Shown: one piece after another, positions 1 through 8,665 of the stretch
How positions within the stretch are numbered: position 1 is the first letter of the stretch
Layout: every line of letters begins with the position of its first letter
Made by a program: the position numbers and the translations under genes
Notes under the pieces: model-generated
What the model saw: only the letters and a program-made list of their open reading frames with translations
Databases searched by the model: none
What the model was told of the DNA's origin: nothing
DNA from: Arthrobacter hankyongi
GTDB lineage: Bacteria > Actinomycetota > Actinomycetes > Actinomycetales > Micrococcaceae
Assembly: GCF_022012395.1 (NCBI RefSeq)
Contig: NZ_JAKLTQ010000001.1
Coordinates: forward strand, 558,001-622,000
Length of the DNA: 64,000 nucleotides
Reading direction: 5' to 3'

Positions 1-50
1 CTGCCCATGCCGGTGAGGGCGACGGTCTCCGGGCCGGCGTGCTCAGACAC
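1..50 (-). CDS. Possible start of a further operon gene (partial)
   Basis: Sixteen codons are visible from a GTG at the right end, reading MSEHAGPETVALTGMG, before the window ends. The GTG overlaps the stop of the SDR gene by 8 bp, an arrangement also used elsewhere in this window. The reading looks like a natural protein start, but too little is present to assign a family, and no strong ribosome binding site is visible. It would be the third gene of the cyclase/SDR operon. Confidence 0.35.
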   Translation of the reverse strand, partial: MSEHAGPETVALTGMG

Positions 51-759
51 GCGAAAGCCCCACCGTCACACCGCCGCACACGTAGTGCGTCTGGCCGGTG
101 ACGAACCCGGACCGCTCGTCCAGCAGGTACGCGGCGGCGTGGGCCACATCCTCGGGCGTGCCGATCCGCTTGACCGGCACGCCGTCGATGATCGCCTGCG
201 TGCGCGGGCTGTCCGCGGGGTTGGCCTTTGCGAAGAGCTCGGTGGCAATCGGGCCGGGGGCGACGGCGTTGGCGGTGATCCCGTACTGGCCCAGCTCCAG
301 CGCCCAGACGCGCGTCAGCCCGAGCAGTCCGGCCTTGGTCGCCGCGTAGGCCGAGCGCAGCTCCTTGCCCAGCGCGGCGCGCGAGGAGATGGTCACGATG
401 CGGCCGAAGCCGGCGTCCTTCATGGACGGCAGCAGCGCCTGGGTGCACTGCATTGCCGAGCGCAGGTTCAGTTCCCAGGCCGCGGCCAGTTCGGCCAGGC
501 TCTGTTCTTCGGCCGCCGCGGGGAACACCGCGCCCACATTGTTCACGATGCTGGTGATCGGCCCGCCGGCGAGCGCCTGCTCGAGCGCGGCGGCGGTGGA
601 GTCCACATTGCTCAGGTCGGCGATGATCCCGTCGCCGGCCCGGTCGATGACGACCGCTTCCATGCCCTCGTCCCGGCAGCGCCGCGCGATGGCCGCGCCG
701 ATCCCGGCCGCTCCCCCGGTGACCAGGACGCGGCGGGCCGGAGTGGTTGTTTCAGTCAT
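43..759 (-). CDS. SDR family NAD(P)-dependent oxidoreductase
   Basis: A 238-residue classical short-chain dehydrogenase/reductase. The dinucleotide-binding motif TGGAAGIGAA lies at about residues 14-23, NNVGA at about 88, the catalytic Ser in TISSRAAL and the Tyr/Lys pair in YAATK. The ATG at the right end is chosen because it overlaps the stop of the cyclase gene by 1 bp (TAATG), which implies translational coupling. Paired with a cyclase-family hydrolase, it probably oxidises or reduces a hydroxy/keto intermediate in the same pathway. The substrate cannot be read from the sequence. Confidence 0.9.
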   Translation of the reverse strand: MTETTTPARRVLVTGGAAGIGAAIARRCRDEGMEAVVIDRAGDGIIADLSNVDSTAAALEQALAGGPITSIVNNVGAVFPAAAEEQSLAELAAAWELNLRSAMQCTQALLPSMKDAGFGRIVTISSRAALGKELRSAYAATKAGLLGLTRVWALELGQYGITANAVAPGPIATELFAKANPADSPRTQAIIDGVPVKRIGTPEDVAHAAAYLLDERSGFVTGQTHYVCGGVTVGLSRV

Positions 760-1841
760 TACACAGTTCCTATGGGGGTAACCGGGGATCCTGTCGCCCC
801 CGGAAGATTCAGCGGCGGCGCCGTGAGCAGGAAGCGGCTTCGGCCGGCGGCGCGCAGGTGGGCGGCCAGCGGGGCCAGCCGCCAGAGCTCGCCCAGATGG
901 ATCCCGAGCTTGAACAGGCAATGTTCGTGCAGCGGCAGGATCGACGCCGGCGCGGGCGCCGGGGCCGCCGGGTACATTTCGACGGCGTAGTTGTCGGCGG
1001 CGATCGCAGCCAGCCCGGACCGGGTGATCCAGTCCAGCAGCGCAGGGTCGCGCCCGTCCAGCACCGCGCCGAAATGGTGCAGCACCTCGGGGTCCGGCGT
1101 GCCGCCCATGGCCAGCACCTTTTCGGCATAGCCGGTGTGGAAGCAGACGATGTCGCCCTCTTCGACCACCACGTTGTCCGCGGCCATGATGTGCCCGATA
1201 GTGTCGAAGCCGACGACGGTGTGGGCGTCGCCGAGGTGGGCGTGCAGGTCGATCATCACCGCGCGGCCCTGGACCGGTTTCCCGGCCATGTTGTTGATAC
1301 CCAAGGCGCCGGCCGAGGAGGTGCTGGTGCCGTGCAGCGTGGCGAACCCGGCGTCGTCGGTGGATTCCGGACCGTTCACCTCGATGCCGGCGCGGAAGCC
1401 GTTGTAGTAGACCGGTTCCGGCACGCCGTCGCCGTCGGCGTCGAAGAGCGAGCCGACGTGGGCCAGCGAGTCCCACTGGGTGGAGTACTGCAGGTGCAGC
1501 ACCGCCAGGTCGTCGTTCATCACGTCGCTGGAGCCGGGCTGGAGGCCGTCCAGCCGGCAATTGAAGTTCACCAGCCCGCTGCGCAGGTTCGGCCGCAGCA
1601 CCGGCGGCATGCGATTGGCGTTCAGCGCGCTGCCGCCCGGGTAGTCCAGCGGCAGGCTCAGCGCGAAGGCGCGTCCCTCGCGGACCTCGGCCATCCCCTG
1701 CAGGACCTTCTGCGGGGTCAGCAGGTTCAGCCGGCCGAGATTGTCGTCCGGACCGAAGTCTCCCCAGTTCGATCCTTCCGGGCGGTTGACCCAGCGGGCA
1801 GACCGTACCGGACGATCTGCCGATTCTGGCGCTGCCGGCAT
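759..1841 (-). CDS. Cyclase family protein (putative metal-dependent hydrolase)
   Basis: A 360-residue member of the cyclase/kynurenine-formamidase-like superfamily (PF04199). The long bacterial subtype is recognised by TQWDSLAHVG near residue 110, YYNGF, DTIGHIMA and FHTGYAEKV. The family contains metal-dependent amidases and lactonases; the substrate here is unknown. An upstream in-frame extension exists, but the ATG at 1841 has GGAGG six bases upstream and is preferred. It is the first gene of a leftward operon with an SDR enzyme, divergent from a LysR regulator, which suggests inducible catabolism. Confidence 0.85.
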   Translation of the reverse strand: MPAAPESADRPVRSARWVNRPEGSNWGDFGPDDNLGRLNLLTPQKVLQGMAEVREGRAFALSLPLDYPGGSALNANRMPPVLRPNLRSGLVNFNCRLDGLQPGSSDVMNDDLAVLHLQYSTQWDSLAHVGSLFDADGDGVPEPVYYNGFRAGIEVNGPESTDDAGFATLHGTSTSSAGALGINNMAGKPVQGRAVMIDLHAHLGDAHTVVGFDTIGHIMAADNVVVEEGDIVCFHTGYAEKVLAMGGTPDPEVLHHFGAVLDGRDPALLDWITRSGLAAIAADNYAVEMYPAAPAPAPASILPLHEHCLFKLGIHLGELWRLAPLAAHLRAAGRSRFLLTAPPLNLPGATGSPVTPIGTV

Positions 1842-2014
1842 GGGTGCCTCCTTCGGGATTCGCGGCCAGGTTCCTGCCACCACGGTTCCGACGGTGTGCC
1901 TGCGGGCACAGCCCTCCGTTACGTGGAGCACAATAAGGGTGCACCCGGAGTTCGATTAGCGTCCAATAAACAATCGGAACCAATTCAATATCGATTGGGA
2001 TATAAATAGGGAGC
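1842..2014. promoter_or_regulatory. Divergent control region with LysR-type operator candidate
   Basis: This 173-bp gap separates the cyclase operon from the divergent LysR gene. Its right third is markedly AT-rich. An inverted repeat CCAAT-N9-ATTGG occupies 1980-1998, and CAATCG (1971-1976) pairs with CGATTG (1992-1997). Such AT-rich dyads beside a LysR gene are typical operators, so this is the likely site of both autoregulation and activation of the cyclase operon. Assignment as an operator is inference. Confidence 0.55.
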
Positions 2015-2932
2015 ATGGAGCTCAAACACCTGGCCGCCTTCACGATGGTGGCCGAAGAACTGCACTTCGGCCGGGCCGCCGACCGGCTCGGGATTGCGCA
2101 GCCGCAGCTGAGCCAGTGGATCCGGCGGCTGGAGACGGACCTGGGCGCGACGCTCTTCGACCGCAGCACCCGCACGGTCCTGCTGACCGAACACGGCCAG
2201 GCGATCCTCGAACCGGCCCGGGAGACCCTGGCCCGCGCCCGCCTGGTAGAGCGGGCCGCCCTGCTGGGCCGCTCCGGTGTCGTCGGACAGGTGCGCATCG
2301 GCTATGCCGGCGCCAGCAGCCGCGAGGTCATCCCACCCCTGGCCCGGGCGGTCCGGGCCGAGGAACCGGGCATCGAACTGGACCTGCGCTCCATGATCTA
2401 CGGCGGCTTCACCCCCGCCCTGGTGGCCTCGGGCCAGCTGGATATCGGCTTCTCCCGGCTGCCGGTGGTCAACTACGACGTACATGCGCGCATCTTCACC
2501 TACGAGCGCATCGTCGCCGCGCTGCCGGAGGACCATCCGCTCGCCGCCGGCGAGCGCGTCGAGATCAAGGACCTGGCCACCGAGCAGTTCGTCACCTTCC
2601 CGGCCACCCGGGGCTCGACCGTGCGCGACGCCTGCCTGCGGCTGGCCCACGAGGCGGGGTTCTCGCCGCGGATCGTTCAGGAGGCCCCGGATTCCTACGC
2701 GATCCTGGGCCTGGTCGCCGCCGGCGTCGGGGTCACCCTGACGGTCTCCTCGGTCCAGCACATCAATACCCCCGGGCTGGTTTACCGGGAACTCGCCGGG
2801 GATCCGACCTACCTGGCCGCCGTGGTCGTCTGGGCGAAGCACAACGCCGGCCGGGCCACCGGCCGGGTGATCGAGATCCTGGAGGACCTCATTCCGACCC
2901 CGCCCGAATGTCCGGGGCGGGTCCTGCTCTGA
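2015..2932 (+). CDS. LysR family transcriptional regulator
   Basis: A 305-residue LysR-type regulator. The N-terminal winged helix-turn-helix (residues 1-60) has the hallmark sequence LHFGRAADRLGIAQPQLSQ and the LFDRSTR wing, followed by a periplasmic-binding-like effector domain (about residues 90-295). It lies divergently from the cyclase/SDR operon and most likely controls it in response to a pathway metabolite; the effector is unknown. It converges on the PLP enzyme gene with 21 bp between the stops. Confidence 0.93.
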   Translation: MELKHLAAFTMVAEELHFGRAADRLGIAQPQLSQWIRRLETDLGATLFDRSTRTVLLTEHGQAILEPARETLARARLVERAALLGRSGVVGQVRIGYAGASSREVIPPLARAVRAEEPGIELDLRSMIYGGFTPALVASGQLDIGFSRLPVVNYDVHARIFTYERIVAALPEDHPLAAGERVEIKDLATEQFVTFPATRGSTVRDACLRLAHEAGFSPRIVQEAPDSYAILGLVAAGVGVTLTVSSVQHINTPGLVYRELAGDPTYLAAVVVWAKHNAGRATGRVIEILEDLIPTPPECPGRVLL

Positions 2933-2936
2933 CGCC

Positions 2937-2952
2937 CCGGCCGGAGGGCCGG
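2937..2952. terminator. Short bidirectional hairpin between convergent genes
   Basis: CCGGCC-GGAG-GGCCGG forms a perfect 6-bp stem in the 21-bp gap between the convergent LysR and PLP-enzyme stop codons. There is no T-run, as is common for GC-rich actinobacterial terminators. The short stem makes the call tentative. Confidence 0.4.
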
Positions 2953-2953
2953 C

Positions 2954-4066
2954 TCAGAACTCCGGGTGCCAGACTTCCGCCCTGGCGCCATCCACGGCGA
3001 CCACCTCGCGCCACCGGTCGAACACCGAACACGGGTGGGAAATGCCCAGGTCCACGACGTCGCCGACGGCCAGTCCCGCCGCCTCGGAGACCACCGCGTG
3101 GTGGTCGAACAGCCTGGCCACGGTGCCCGCCGCCCCGGCCAGCACCTCACTTCCGCGGTAGGCCGCCACGATCACCGGCAGTCCGGCGTCGTACGCCAGC
3201 TCCCGCTTGCCCGCGTTCAGCACCGCGAGGCCGGGTTCGGGCACGGAGACCACCAGCGCCCGCACCACCGCGGCGGCGGTGAGCCCGGGCACCGGCGAGA
3301 CCTCGGCGTAGGTACCGTGGTCATGCACCACGTAGCAGCCCGAACGCAGCACATTCAGCGCGCCGTCGGGCAGGAACCGCGCCGCCTGGTCCTGGAACGC
3401 GGAGCCGCCGATGCTGAACACCGGTTCGCCGGCTTCGCACTCCGGCCGCAGGGCCTCGAAGACCTCCTTTGCCAGTGCGCAGTGCGCGGCCACGCGGGCC
3501 AGGTTCTCCGCCGTCCGGACGTTGGGCGCCACCCCCTCGTACGCGCTGACCCCGGCCAGCAGCAGGCCCGGCGACGCCGCGATCCGCGCCGCCAGCGGAC
3601 CGGCTTCAGCCAAGGTCCGGATGCCGGTGCGCCCGCCGGGGGTGCCAACGTCGACCAGGACCCGCAGCGGCCGGGCCGCGCCGTCGAAAGCCGCAGCCAG
3701 CGCACGCACCCCGGCCGCAGAATCGGCCAGGCAGTAGATTTCCAGGCCGGCATCCGCTTCCAGCCAGCGGCGCAGGCGCTGCAGCTGGGGGCCGAAGACG
3801 ACCTCGTTGGCGATCAGGATCCGCGCGGCCCCCCACTCGATGGCTTTGGCGGCCTGTGCCACGGTGGCCACCGTGGCGCCCCAGCTGCCGGGCAGCTGCC
3901 GCCGGACGATCTGCTCGGTCATGGTGGTCTTGATGTGCGGGGCCAGCACCATGCGGTGCTCCCGCGCCCAGGCCTGTTTGAGCGCGATATTGTGCTCGAC
4001 GGCCGCCACGTCCACGAGCAGCTGCGGCAGCGAGTCCAGCGGCAGGGCAGGATCCAGGGGCGGCAC
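2954..4066 (-). CDS. D-threonine aldolase / D-serine dehydratase-like PLP enzyme (DSD1 family)
   Basis: A 370-residue fold-III PLP enzyme with an N-terminal alanine-racemase-type barrel and a C-terminal D-serine-dehydratase-like domain. The PLP lysine is Lys46 in PHIKTT. The C-terminal SHPCSVFDRW carries the His344-x-Cys346 pair that binds a divalent metal in this family. Known members cleave D-threonine to glycine and acetaldehyde or dehydrate D-serine; the exact substrate is not determined. A GTG start lies 4 bp after the TetR stop, so the two form an operon. Divergent amine oxidase and permease genes suggest a shared role in amine or amino-acid use. Confidence 0.85.
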   Translation of the reverse strand: MPPLDPALPLDSLPQLLVDVAAVEHNIALKQAWAREHRMVLAPHIKTTMTEQIVRRQLPGSWGATVATVAQAAKAIEWGAARILIANEVVFGPQLQRLRRWLEADAGLEIYCLADSAAGVRALAAAFDGAARPLRVLVDVGTPGGRTGIRTLAEAGPLAARIAASPGLLLAGVSAYEGVAPNVRTAENLARVAAHCALAKEVFEALRPECEAGEPVFSIGGSAFQDQAARFLPDGALNVLRSGCYVVHDHGTYAEVSPVPGLTAAAVVRALVVSVPEPGLAVLNAGKRELAYDAGLPVIVAAYRGSEVLAGAAGTVARLFDHHAVVSEAAGLAVGDVVDLGISHPCSVFDRWREVVAVDGARAEVWHPEF

Positions 4067-4070
4067 GGCG

Positions 4071-4661
4071 TCAGGCCTGCCCCGGCTGGGACGGCACGGC
4101 CAGCGGCTGGCCGGCCAGCAGTGCCCCGACCCGTGTCATGGCGTCCCGCGCCGCCTCGGGGCCGGCCACCGTCAGCAGCTGCAGGACAAGGCCGTCCAAT
4201 GCGGCGAACACGGCCCGGGCCAGCGGGCCGGTGTCCGCGTAACCGTGCTTGCGCAGCGCGTCTTCCATGGATCCGATGTAGGCCTCGTAGAAGGCCACGG
4301 CCGCGGGCCGCAGTTCCGGCCGGCGGCGGGACTCCAGGATCATCTCGTACTGGAACAGCTGGAGTTCGGGTTCGGCTTGGACAAAGTCCACCAGCGCGGC
4401 GGCGAAGTCCGCGTCGATTTCCTCGGTCGCGGACAGGTCGCTGATCCGGATCGAGCGTGCCGCGGCCCATTCCATGGCCGCATTCAGCAGGGCGTCGCGG
4501 GAGCCGAAGTGATGCGAGATGAGCGTGTTGTTCACCCCGGCCCGCTCGGCGACGGCCCGGTAGGTCAGCCCGCGCAGCCCTTTCTCCGCCACCACCTGGA
4601 CCACGGCCGCCAGCAGCGCCTCGCGCCCGTCACCGTACTTGTGAGCCCGCTCAGTAGCCAT
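4071..4661 (-). CDS. TetR family transcriptional regulator
   Basis: A 196-residue TetR-type repressor. The helix-turn-helix spans about residues 25-60 (LTYRAVAERAGVNNTLISHHFGSRDALL), followed by a helical ligand-binding domain. It is the first gene of a two-gene operon with the PLP enzyme and is divergent from the APC permease, cupin and amine oxidase genes. A dyad in the intergenic region is its probable operator. The ligand is unknown, probably the transported amine or amino acid. Confidence 0.92.
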   Translation of the reverse strand: MATERAHKYGDGREALLAAVVQVVAEKGLRGLTYRAVAERAGVNNTLISHHFGSRDALLNAAMEWAAARSIRISDLSATEEIDADFAAALVDFVQAEPELQLFQYEMILESRRRPELRPAAVAFYEAYIGSMEDALRKHGYADTGPLARAVFAALDGLVLQLLTVAGPEAARDAMTRVGALLAGQPLAVPSQPGQA

Positions 4662-4700
4662 GGTGCGAGTCTATCCAACCAAGGCCGCCGGAATTCCCTC

Positions 4701-4732
4701 TTGACGGATCAAACTAAGCAAGTGCATAGTTT
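4701..4732 (+). promoter_or_regulatory. Permease promoter overlapped by a TetR operator
   Basis: A -35 hexamer TTGACG (4701-4706) and a -10-like CATAGT (4725-4730) are separated by 18 bp. A 22-bp dyad at 4711-4732 has outer arms AAACTA and TAGTTT and inner arms GCA and TGC; 18 of 22 bases are symmetric. The dyad covers the spacer and -10, so binding would block transcription of the permease operon. Assignment to the adjacent TetR protein is inference. Confidence 0.65.
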
Positions 4733-4803
4733 TAAGCACGTGTTCCGGCTCACACCATTCGTTCGACGCGTATTCGCGGCACTTCCCTCCGAAAGGTCCT
4801 TCG

Positions 4804-6294
4804 ATGACCGACTCACCGACTTCGCCTGCCCGCGGGCAGGAGGCCGAAGCGACCCTGCACCAGAGCCTGCGCTGGCAGGACGCCTTTGCCCTGGCGATGG
4901 CTGTCTCCGGCGGCATCTTCGTCTCCTTCGGCGCCACCATGGCGGCCATCGGCGCACTCTCGGCGCTGGCCCTCTGGGCGCTGGCCTCCGCCATCGGCTG
5001 GCTGCAGAACAATCTGTTCGCCGAGATGGCCTCCATGTTCAAGGACAAGCCCGGCGGCGTACCCACCTACGCCTACGAGGCCTGGCGCGAACGCTTCGCC
5101 CCGGCCGGGGCCATCGCCTCCTTCGGCTACTGGTTCGGCTGGGCCGCGGTGCTCTCGATCGTCAGCGTCACCGCCGGCGGGGTGATCCAGGCCCGCTGGT
5201 TCCCGGAGCAGACCTGGGCGCTGGACGTCGGCATCGCCCAGCTGGGCCTGGGCCAGCTGCTGGGCATCGGCCTGATCCTGGCCATCCTGGTTCCGAACCT
5301 GTTCGGCGCCCAGCTGGCAGCCTGGGTGAACAAGGTGGTCGGTGCCGCGCTGCTGGTTCCACTGCTGATTTTCATCGCGGCGCCGGCCATCAGCGGGCAG
5401 TGGAGCGCCGCGAACCTCACCTGGGGACTGGGCGGCCCCGGGGCGGACGCCTGGGGCGGCTGGCAGAACGCGATCGCCTGGCTGTACCTGATCGGCTGGA
5501 CCGCCTACGGCACCGAGATGTGCGCGGCGTTCACCCCCGAGTACCGCTCCGCCAAGGATGCCCGCAAGGCGCTGTTCACCTCCGGCGGCTACACCTTCCT
5601 GATGTTCGCCCTGGTCCCCCTCGGCGTCGGCGGCCTGGTCAGCCAGGACGCCGCCGCGTCCGACGTCGGCGGCATCTTCGTCAACGCCTTCGCCGCCGTC
5701 ATCCCGATCGGGCCGGTCGCGGACATCATGCTCCTGATCCTGCTCGGCGCCCTGCTGATGGGCGTGAACACCGGCATGGCCGACGCGTCCCGGGCCCTGT
5801 ACGGGGCGGCCCTGGACGGCCTGGTGCCGCGCCAGCTGGAGAAGCTCAACCGGCACGGGGTCCCGGCACGCGCCCTGTGGACGGCGGTTGCGATGAACAT
5901 CGGCCTGATCGTGCTGGTCTCCAACCCGATCTCGATCCTGGTCGCCGCCAACCTGGGCTACCTGCTGGCCATCCTGCTGGCCGTGGCCGGCTTCCTGGTC
6001 CTGCGCCGGGACCACCCGGGCCTGGCGCGGTCCTTCCGCGCCGGCGCCTACGCCGTCCCGCTCGCCGCCGTACTCACCGTCTACGGCGCCGTCGTCCTCC
6101 TGGTCGGCGCCCTGTCCGCCGAAATCACCGGCTACGGCGGACCCGTGGAACTGGCCATCGGCGTCGGAATCCTGCTGCTCTCCCTGGTCCTGTTCGTGAT
6201 CCGCCGCCGGGTCCAGGACAACCTACCCCTGTTCCGCGATCCACGGCCGGCCCCGAACACCCTTCCCAGCCAATCCACCGCCGCAACCCAGTAA
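4804..6294 (+). CDS. APC family amino acid/amine permease
   Basis: A 496-residue integral membrane protein of the amino acid-polyamine-organocation superfamily with about 12 hydrophobic segments. The first helix carries the unwound glycine-rich stretch AMAVSGGIFVSFGAT typical of APC transporters. The ATG is preceded by GAAAGG. It is the first gene of an operon with a cupin and a flavin amine oxidase, so the likely substrate is an amine or amino acid oxidised by the downstream enzyme. Specificity cannot be read from sequence. Confidence 0.88.
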   Translation: MTDSPTSPARGQEAEATLHQSLRWQDAFALAMAVSGGIFVSFGATMAAIGALSALALWALASAIGWLQNNLFAEMASMFKDKPGGVPTYAYEAWRERFAPAGAIASFGYWFGWAAVLSIVSVTAGGVIQARWFPEQTWALDVGIAQLGLGQLLGIGLILAILVPNLFGAQLAAWVNKVVGAALLVPLLIFIAAPAISGQWSAANLTWGLGGPGADAWGGWQNAIAWLYLIGWTAYGTEMCAAFTPEYRSAKDARKALFTSGGYTFLMFALVPLGVGGLVSQDAAASDVGGIFVNAFAAVIPIGPVADIMLLILLGALLMGVNTGMADASRALYGAALDGLVPRQLEKLNRHGVPARALWTAVAMNIGLIVLVSNPISILVAANLGYLLAILLAVAGFLVLRRDHPGLARSFRAGAYAVPLAAVLTVYGAVVLLVGALSAEITGYGGPVELAIGVGILLLSLVLFVIRRRVQDNLPLFRDPRPAPNTLPSQSTAATQ

Positions 6295-6307
6295 AGGAAA
6301 CAGCACC

Positions 6308-6643
6308 ATGACCGCACCCGTCTTCCACACCGACCACGACGCCGCAGCCTCCGAACCCTTCGAGGTGGGCCAGGTCCAGTGGCTGCGCCGGCCCGGCGAT
6401 GGCGGCAACGACGCCCTGGCCGCCGGCATCTGGAGCGTCACGCCGCAGGACGCGCCGGAAACCTTCGACCTGCCGATCGAGGAGGACGAGACCGTCTACA
6501 TCGTCTCGGGCCACCTGCACATCGAAGTCATCGGCGGGGACTCCTTCGACCTGACGGCCGGCTCCATGGCCTCCTTCTCCAAGGGCGCCAAGACCCGCTG
6601 GACCGTCATGGAACCCACCATCGAATTCTTCGTCTACAGCTGA
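6308..6643 (+). CDS. Cupin domain protein
   Basis: A 111-residue single-domain cupin. The conserved beta-barrel core runs from about residue 45 (DLPIEEDETVYIVSGHLHIE) to the end. The usual metal-binding His of the first cupin motif is not conserved, so catalysis is uncertain. It starts 13 bp after the permease stop with AAAGGA upstream and is followed 20 bp later by the amine oxidase. Similar cupins often accompany ethanolamine- or amine-utilisation genes. Its role is unknown. Confidence 0.8.
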   Translation: MTAPVFHTDHDAAASEPFEVGQVQWLRRPGDGGNDALAAGIWSVTPQDAPETFDLPIEEDETVYIVSGHLHIEVIGGDSFDLTAGSMASFSKGAKTRWTVMEPTIEFFVYS

Positions 6644-6663
6644 CCGGGAAAGGAACCACCGCT

Positions 6664-7953
6664 ATGCAAACCACCGACGTCGTCGTCATCGGTGCCGGCT
6701 TTGCCGGCCTCACCGCCGCCCGGGAACTGACCGCCAAGGGCCGCTCCGTCACCCTCCTCGAGGCGCGCGACCGGATTGCCGGGCGCACCTGGGTGGAGCC
6801 CGGGCTCGGCCGGAACCTGGAACTCGGCGGCACCTGGGTCCACTGGGTCCAGCCGCATGTGTGGGCCGAACTGACCCGGTACGGCATCGGCGTCGTCACC
6901 GGTCCGGAATTCGAAAAGGCCTACTGGTGGGCCGACGGACAGCGCCGCGAAGGCCCGGCCGAACAGGTCCTGGAGCTGCTCGACGAGCCGAACCAGCGGC
7001 TGCTGGCCCAGGCCCGCGAGCTGATCCCGCTGCCCTACCAGCCGCTGGCCAACCCGGCGGTCAAGGGCGTGGACCACCAAAGCGTCGCCGAGTCCATCGA
7101 CGCCCTCGGCCTGCCCGAAGAGCAGCGCCAGCTGCTGCGCACCTTCTGGTCGCTGAACTTCAACGGCCGGATCCAGGACGCCGCCCTCACCCAGGCCCTG
7201 CGCTGGTGCTCGGCGGCCAGCGGCGACTGGAAGCTCATGTTCGAGGCCTGCGCCACCTACAAGGTGGAAGGCGGCACCGTGGCCCTGGCCGAGGCCATGC
7301 TCGCGGACGCGGGCGCCCAGCTGGAGCTCAACGCCGTGGTGCAGCAGGTGCGGCAGGACGGCGACGGCGTGGTGGTCACCACCGCGGACGGGCGCAGCTG
7401 GGCCGCGCGCGCCGTCGTCGCCACGCTGCCGCTGAACGCACTGGACACGGTCGAGTTTTCGCCGGCCCTGTCCGAGGGCAAACAGGCGGCCGCGGCCCGC
7501 GGCCAGGCCGGACGCGGCGCCAAGCTGTGGATCAAGGTCAAGGGCCGGCTGGAGCGGCTGGTCGCCTTCGGTGCCGAGGACTGGCCGCTGAACTTCGTCC
7601 AATCGGAGTACTTCGACGAGGATTCGACCACGCTGGTGGCCTTCGGCCCGGACGGCACCCAGGTTGACGTCGAGGACGCCGCCGCGGCGCAGGCCATCCT
7701 CGAGCGGCTCCTGCCGGGCGTCGAAGTCCTCGAGGTCGCCGGCCATGCCTGGGTCCAGGATGGATTCGCCAAGTCCACCTGGCCGATGCACTACACCGGC
7801 TACCTGTCGATGAGCCTCGGCGAACTGCAGCGGCCCGAGGACCGGGTCTTCCTGGCCGGCTCGGACTACGCCAACGGCTGGGGCGGCTTCATCGACGGCG
7901 CCATCGAGAGCGGATTCACCGCCGCCCGGGCCGTCGAGGCCCGGCTTAGCTGA
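6664..7953 (+). CDS. Flavin monoamine oxidase family FAD enzyme
   Basis: A 429-residue FAD-dependent amine oxidase (PF01593). The N-terminal Rossmann motif VVIGAGFAGLTAARE, the GGTWVHW segment near residue 58 and the C-terminal AGSDYANGWGGFIDGAIES flavin-contact motif are intact. The family oxidises amines or amino acids to imines with hydrogen peroxide release. The ATG at 6664 has an AAAGGA site upstream and begins exactly at the Rossmann fold. A longer upstream reading overlaps the cupin and is rejected. As last gene of the permease-cupin operon it probably acts on the imported compound. Confidence 0.9.
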   Translation: MQTTDVVVIGAGFAGLTAARELTAKGRSVTLLEARDRIAGRTWVEPGLGRNLELGGTWVHWVQPHVWAELTRYGIGVVTGPEFEKAYWWADGQRREGPAEQVLELLDEPNQRLLAQARELIPLPYQPLANPAVKGVDHQSVAESIDALGLPEEQRQLLRTFWSLNFNGRIQDAALTQALRWCSAASGDWKLMFEACATYKVEGGTVALAEAMLADAGAQLELNAVVQQVRQDGDGVVVTTADGRSWAARAVVATLPLNALDTVEFSPALSEGKQAAAARGQAGRGAKLWIKVKGRLERLVAFGAEDWPLNFVQSEYFDEDSTTLVAFGPDGTQVDVEDAAAAQAILERLLPGVEVLEVAGHAWVQDGFAKSTWPMHYTGYLSMSLGELQRPEDRVFLAGSDYANGWGGFIDGAIESGFTAARAVEARLS

Positions 7954-7959
7954 TCCCGG

Positions 7960-7989
7960 CTGCGGGCGGCCCGAGGAGGCCGCCCGCAG
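7960..7989 (+). terminator. Strong hairpin terminator after the amine oxidase
   Basis: A perfect 12-bp stem (CTGCGGGCGGCC, 7960-7971; complement 7978-7989) closes a 6-nt loop, starting 6 bp after the amine oxidase stop. No T-run follows. This ends the permease/cupin/oxidase operon. Confidence 0.8.
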
Positions 7990-8103
7990 ACGCCCGCCCG
8001 GCACCGTCCCGACATGGTCCGTAACCAGCGGGCGGCGGTGGATGACGCACCGGCCTGCTCCGATTAGGCTCAAAGACAATACGACCGAGTCCAGGAGCAC
8101 TTC

Positions 8104-8640
8104 GTGAACAACCATGCCGACACCGTCCCGGCGGCCCCGGCCCGGGACCTCCTCCCGCCGGAGGGCCTGACCTGGGGGGTCAAACGCAGCTTCGTCAGGT
8201 ACCTGACCAGCCTGCCCGACGGGGCGGTGGCTGCCGTCGAGGGCGCCTCGGTGCTGGAATCGGGTTTCTTCAATTTCCCGCCCGACGGCGGCAGTTTCGA
8301 TCCGGCGGCGGGGACCGGGATCCTGCGCTTCCGCGGCGACGTGCGCCTGGAGGGACATTTCGGCATGATGTTCGTCCAGATCGCCAATCCGTGGATCGAG
8401 CTCGGATCCGGCGGCGGCTTCCTGACCGTGGCCCTGGGCGAGCCCGGCGAGGCCGCGGAACGGATCCCGCTGATCAGCTTCGCTGCCGCCGTGCCCCAGA
8501 CGATCGGCGGCAGCCTCGTCTGGCAGGGACTCGAGACGCGCCTGACCCGGGAAGGCAGCGACGTCTTCAACCAGCAGTACGGTACCGGCCAGGAGATGGA
8601 CCCGCTGTCCATCCGGCTCCCGGCCCCGGACGCCGAGTAG
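8104..8640 (+). CDS. HtaA-domain protein without signal peptide
   Basis: A 178-residue protein that is almost entirely one HtaA domain (PF04213). Hallmarks are GLTWGVKRSFVRYL (about residues 21-34), GTGILRFRGDVRLEGHFGMM and IANPWIEL. HtaA domains bind haem in exported actinobacterial surface proteins, but here no signal peptide, sortase motif or membrane helix is present. The GTG start has AGGAG upstream. It is monocistronic between a terminator and the convergent idi gene. A cytosolic haem-binding or structural role is inference. Confidence 0.75.
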   Translation: MNNHADTVPAAPARDLLPPEGLTWGVKRSFVRYLTSLPDGAVAAVEGASVLESGFFNFPPDGGSFDPAAGTGILRFRGDVRLEGHFGMMFVQIANPWIELGSGGGFLTVALGEPGEAAERIPLISFAAAVPQTIGGSLVWQGLETRLTREGSDVFNQQYGTGQEMDPLSIRLPAPDAE

Positions 8641-8665
8641 GCTGTCCCGCCGGGAGCGGTGCCGG

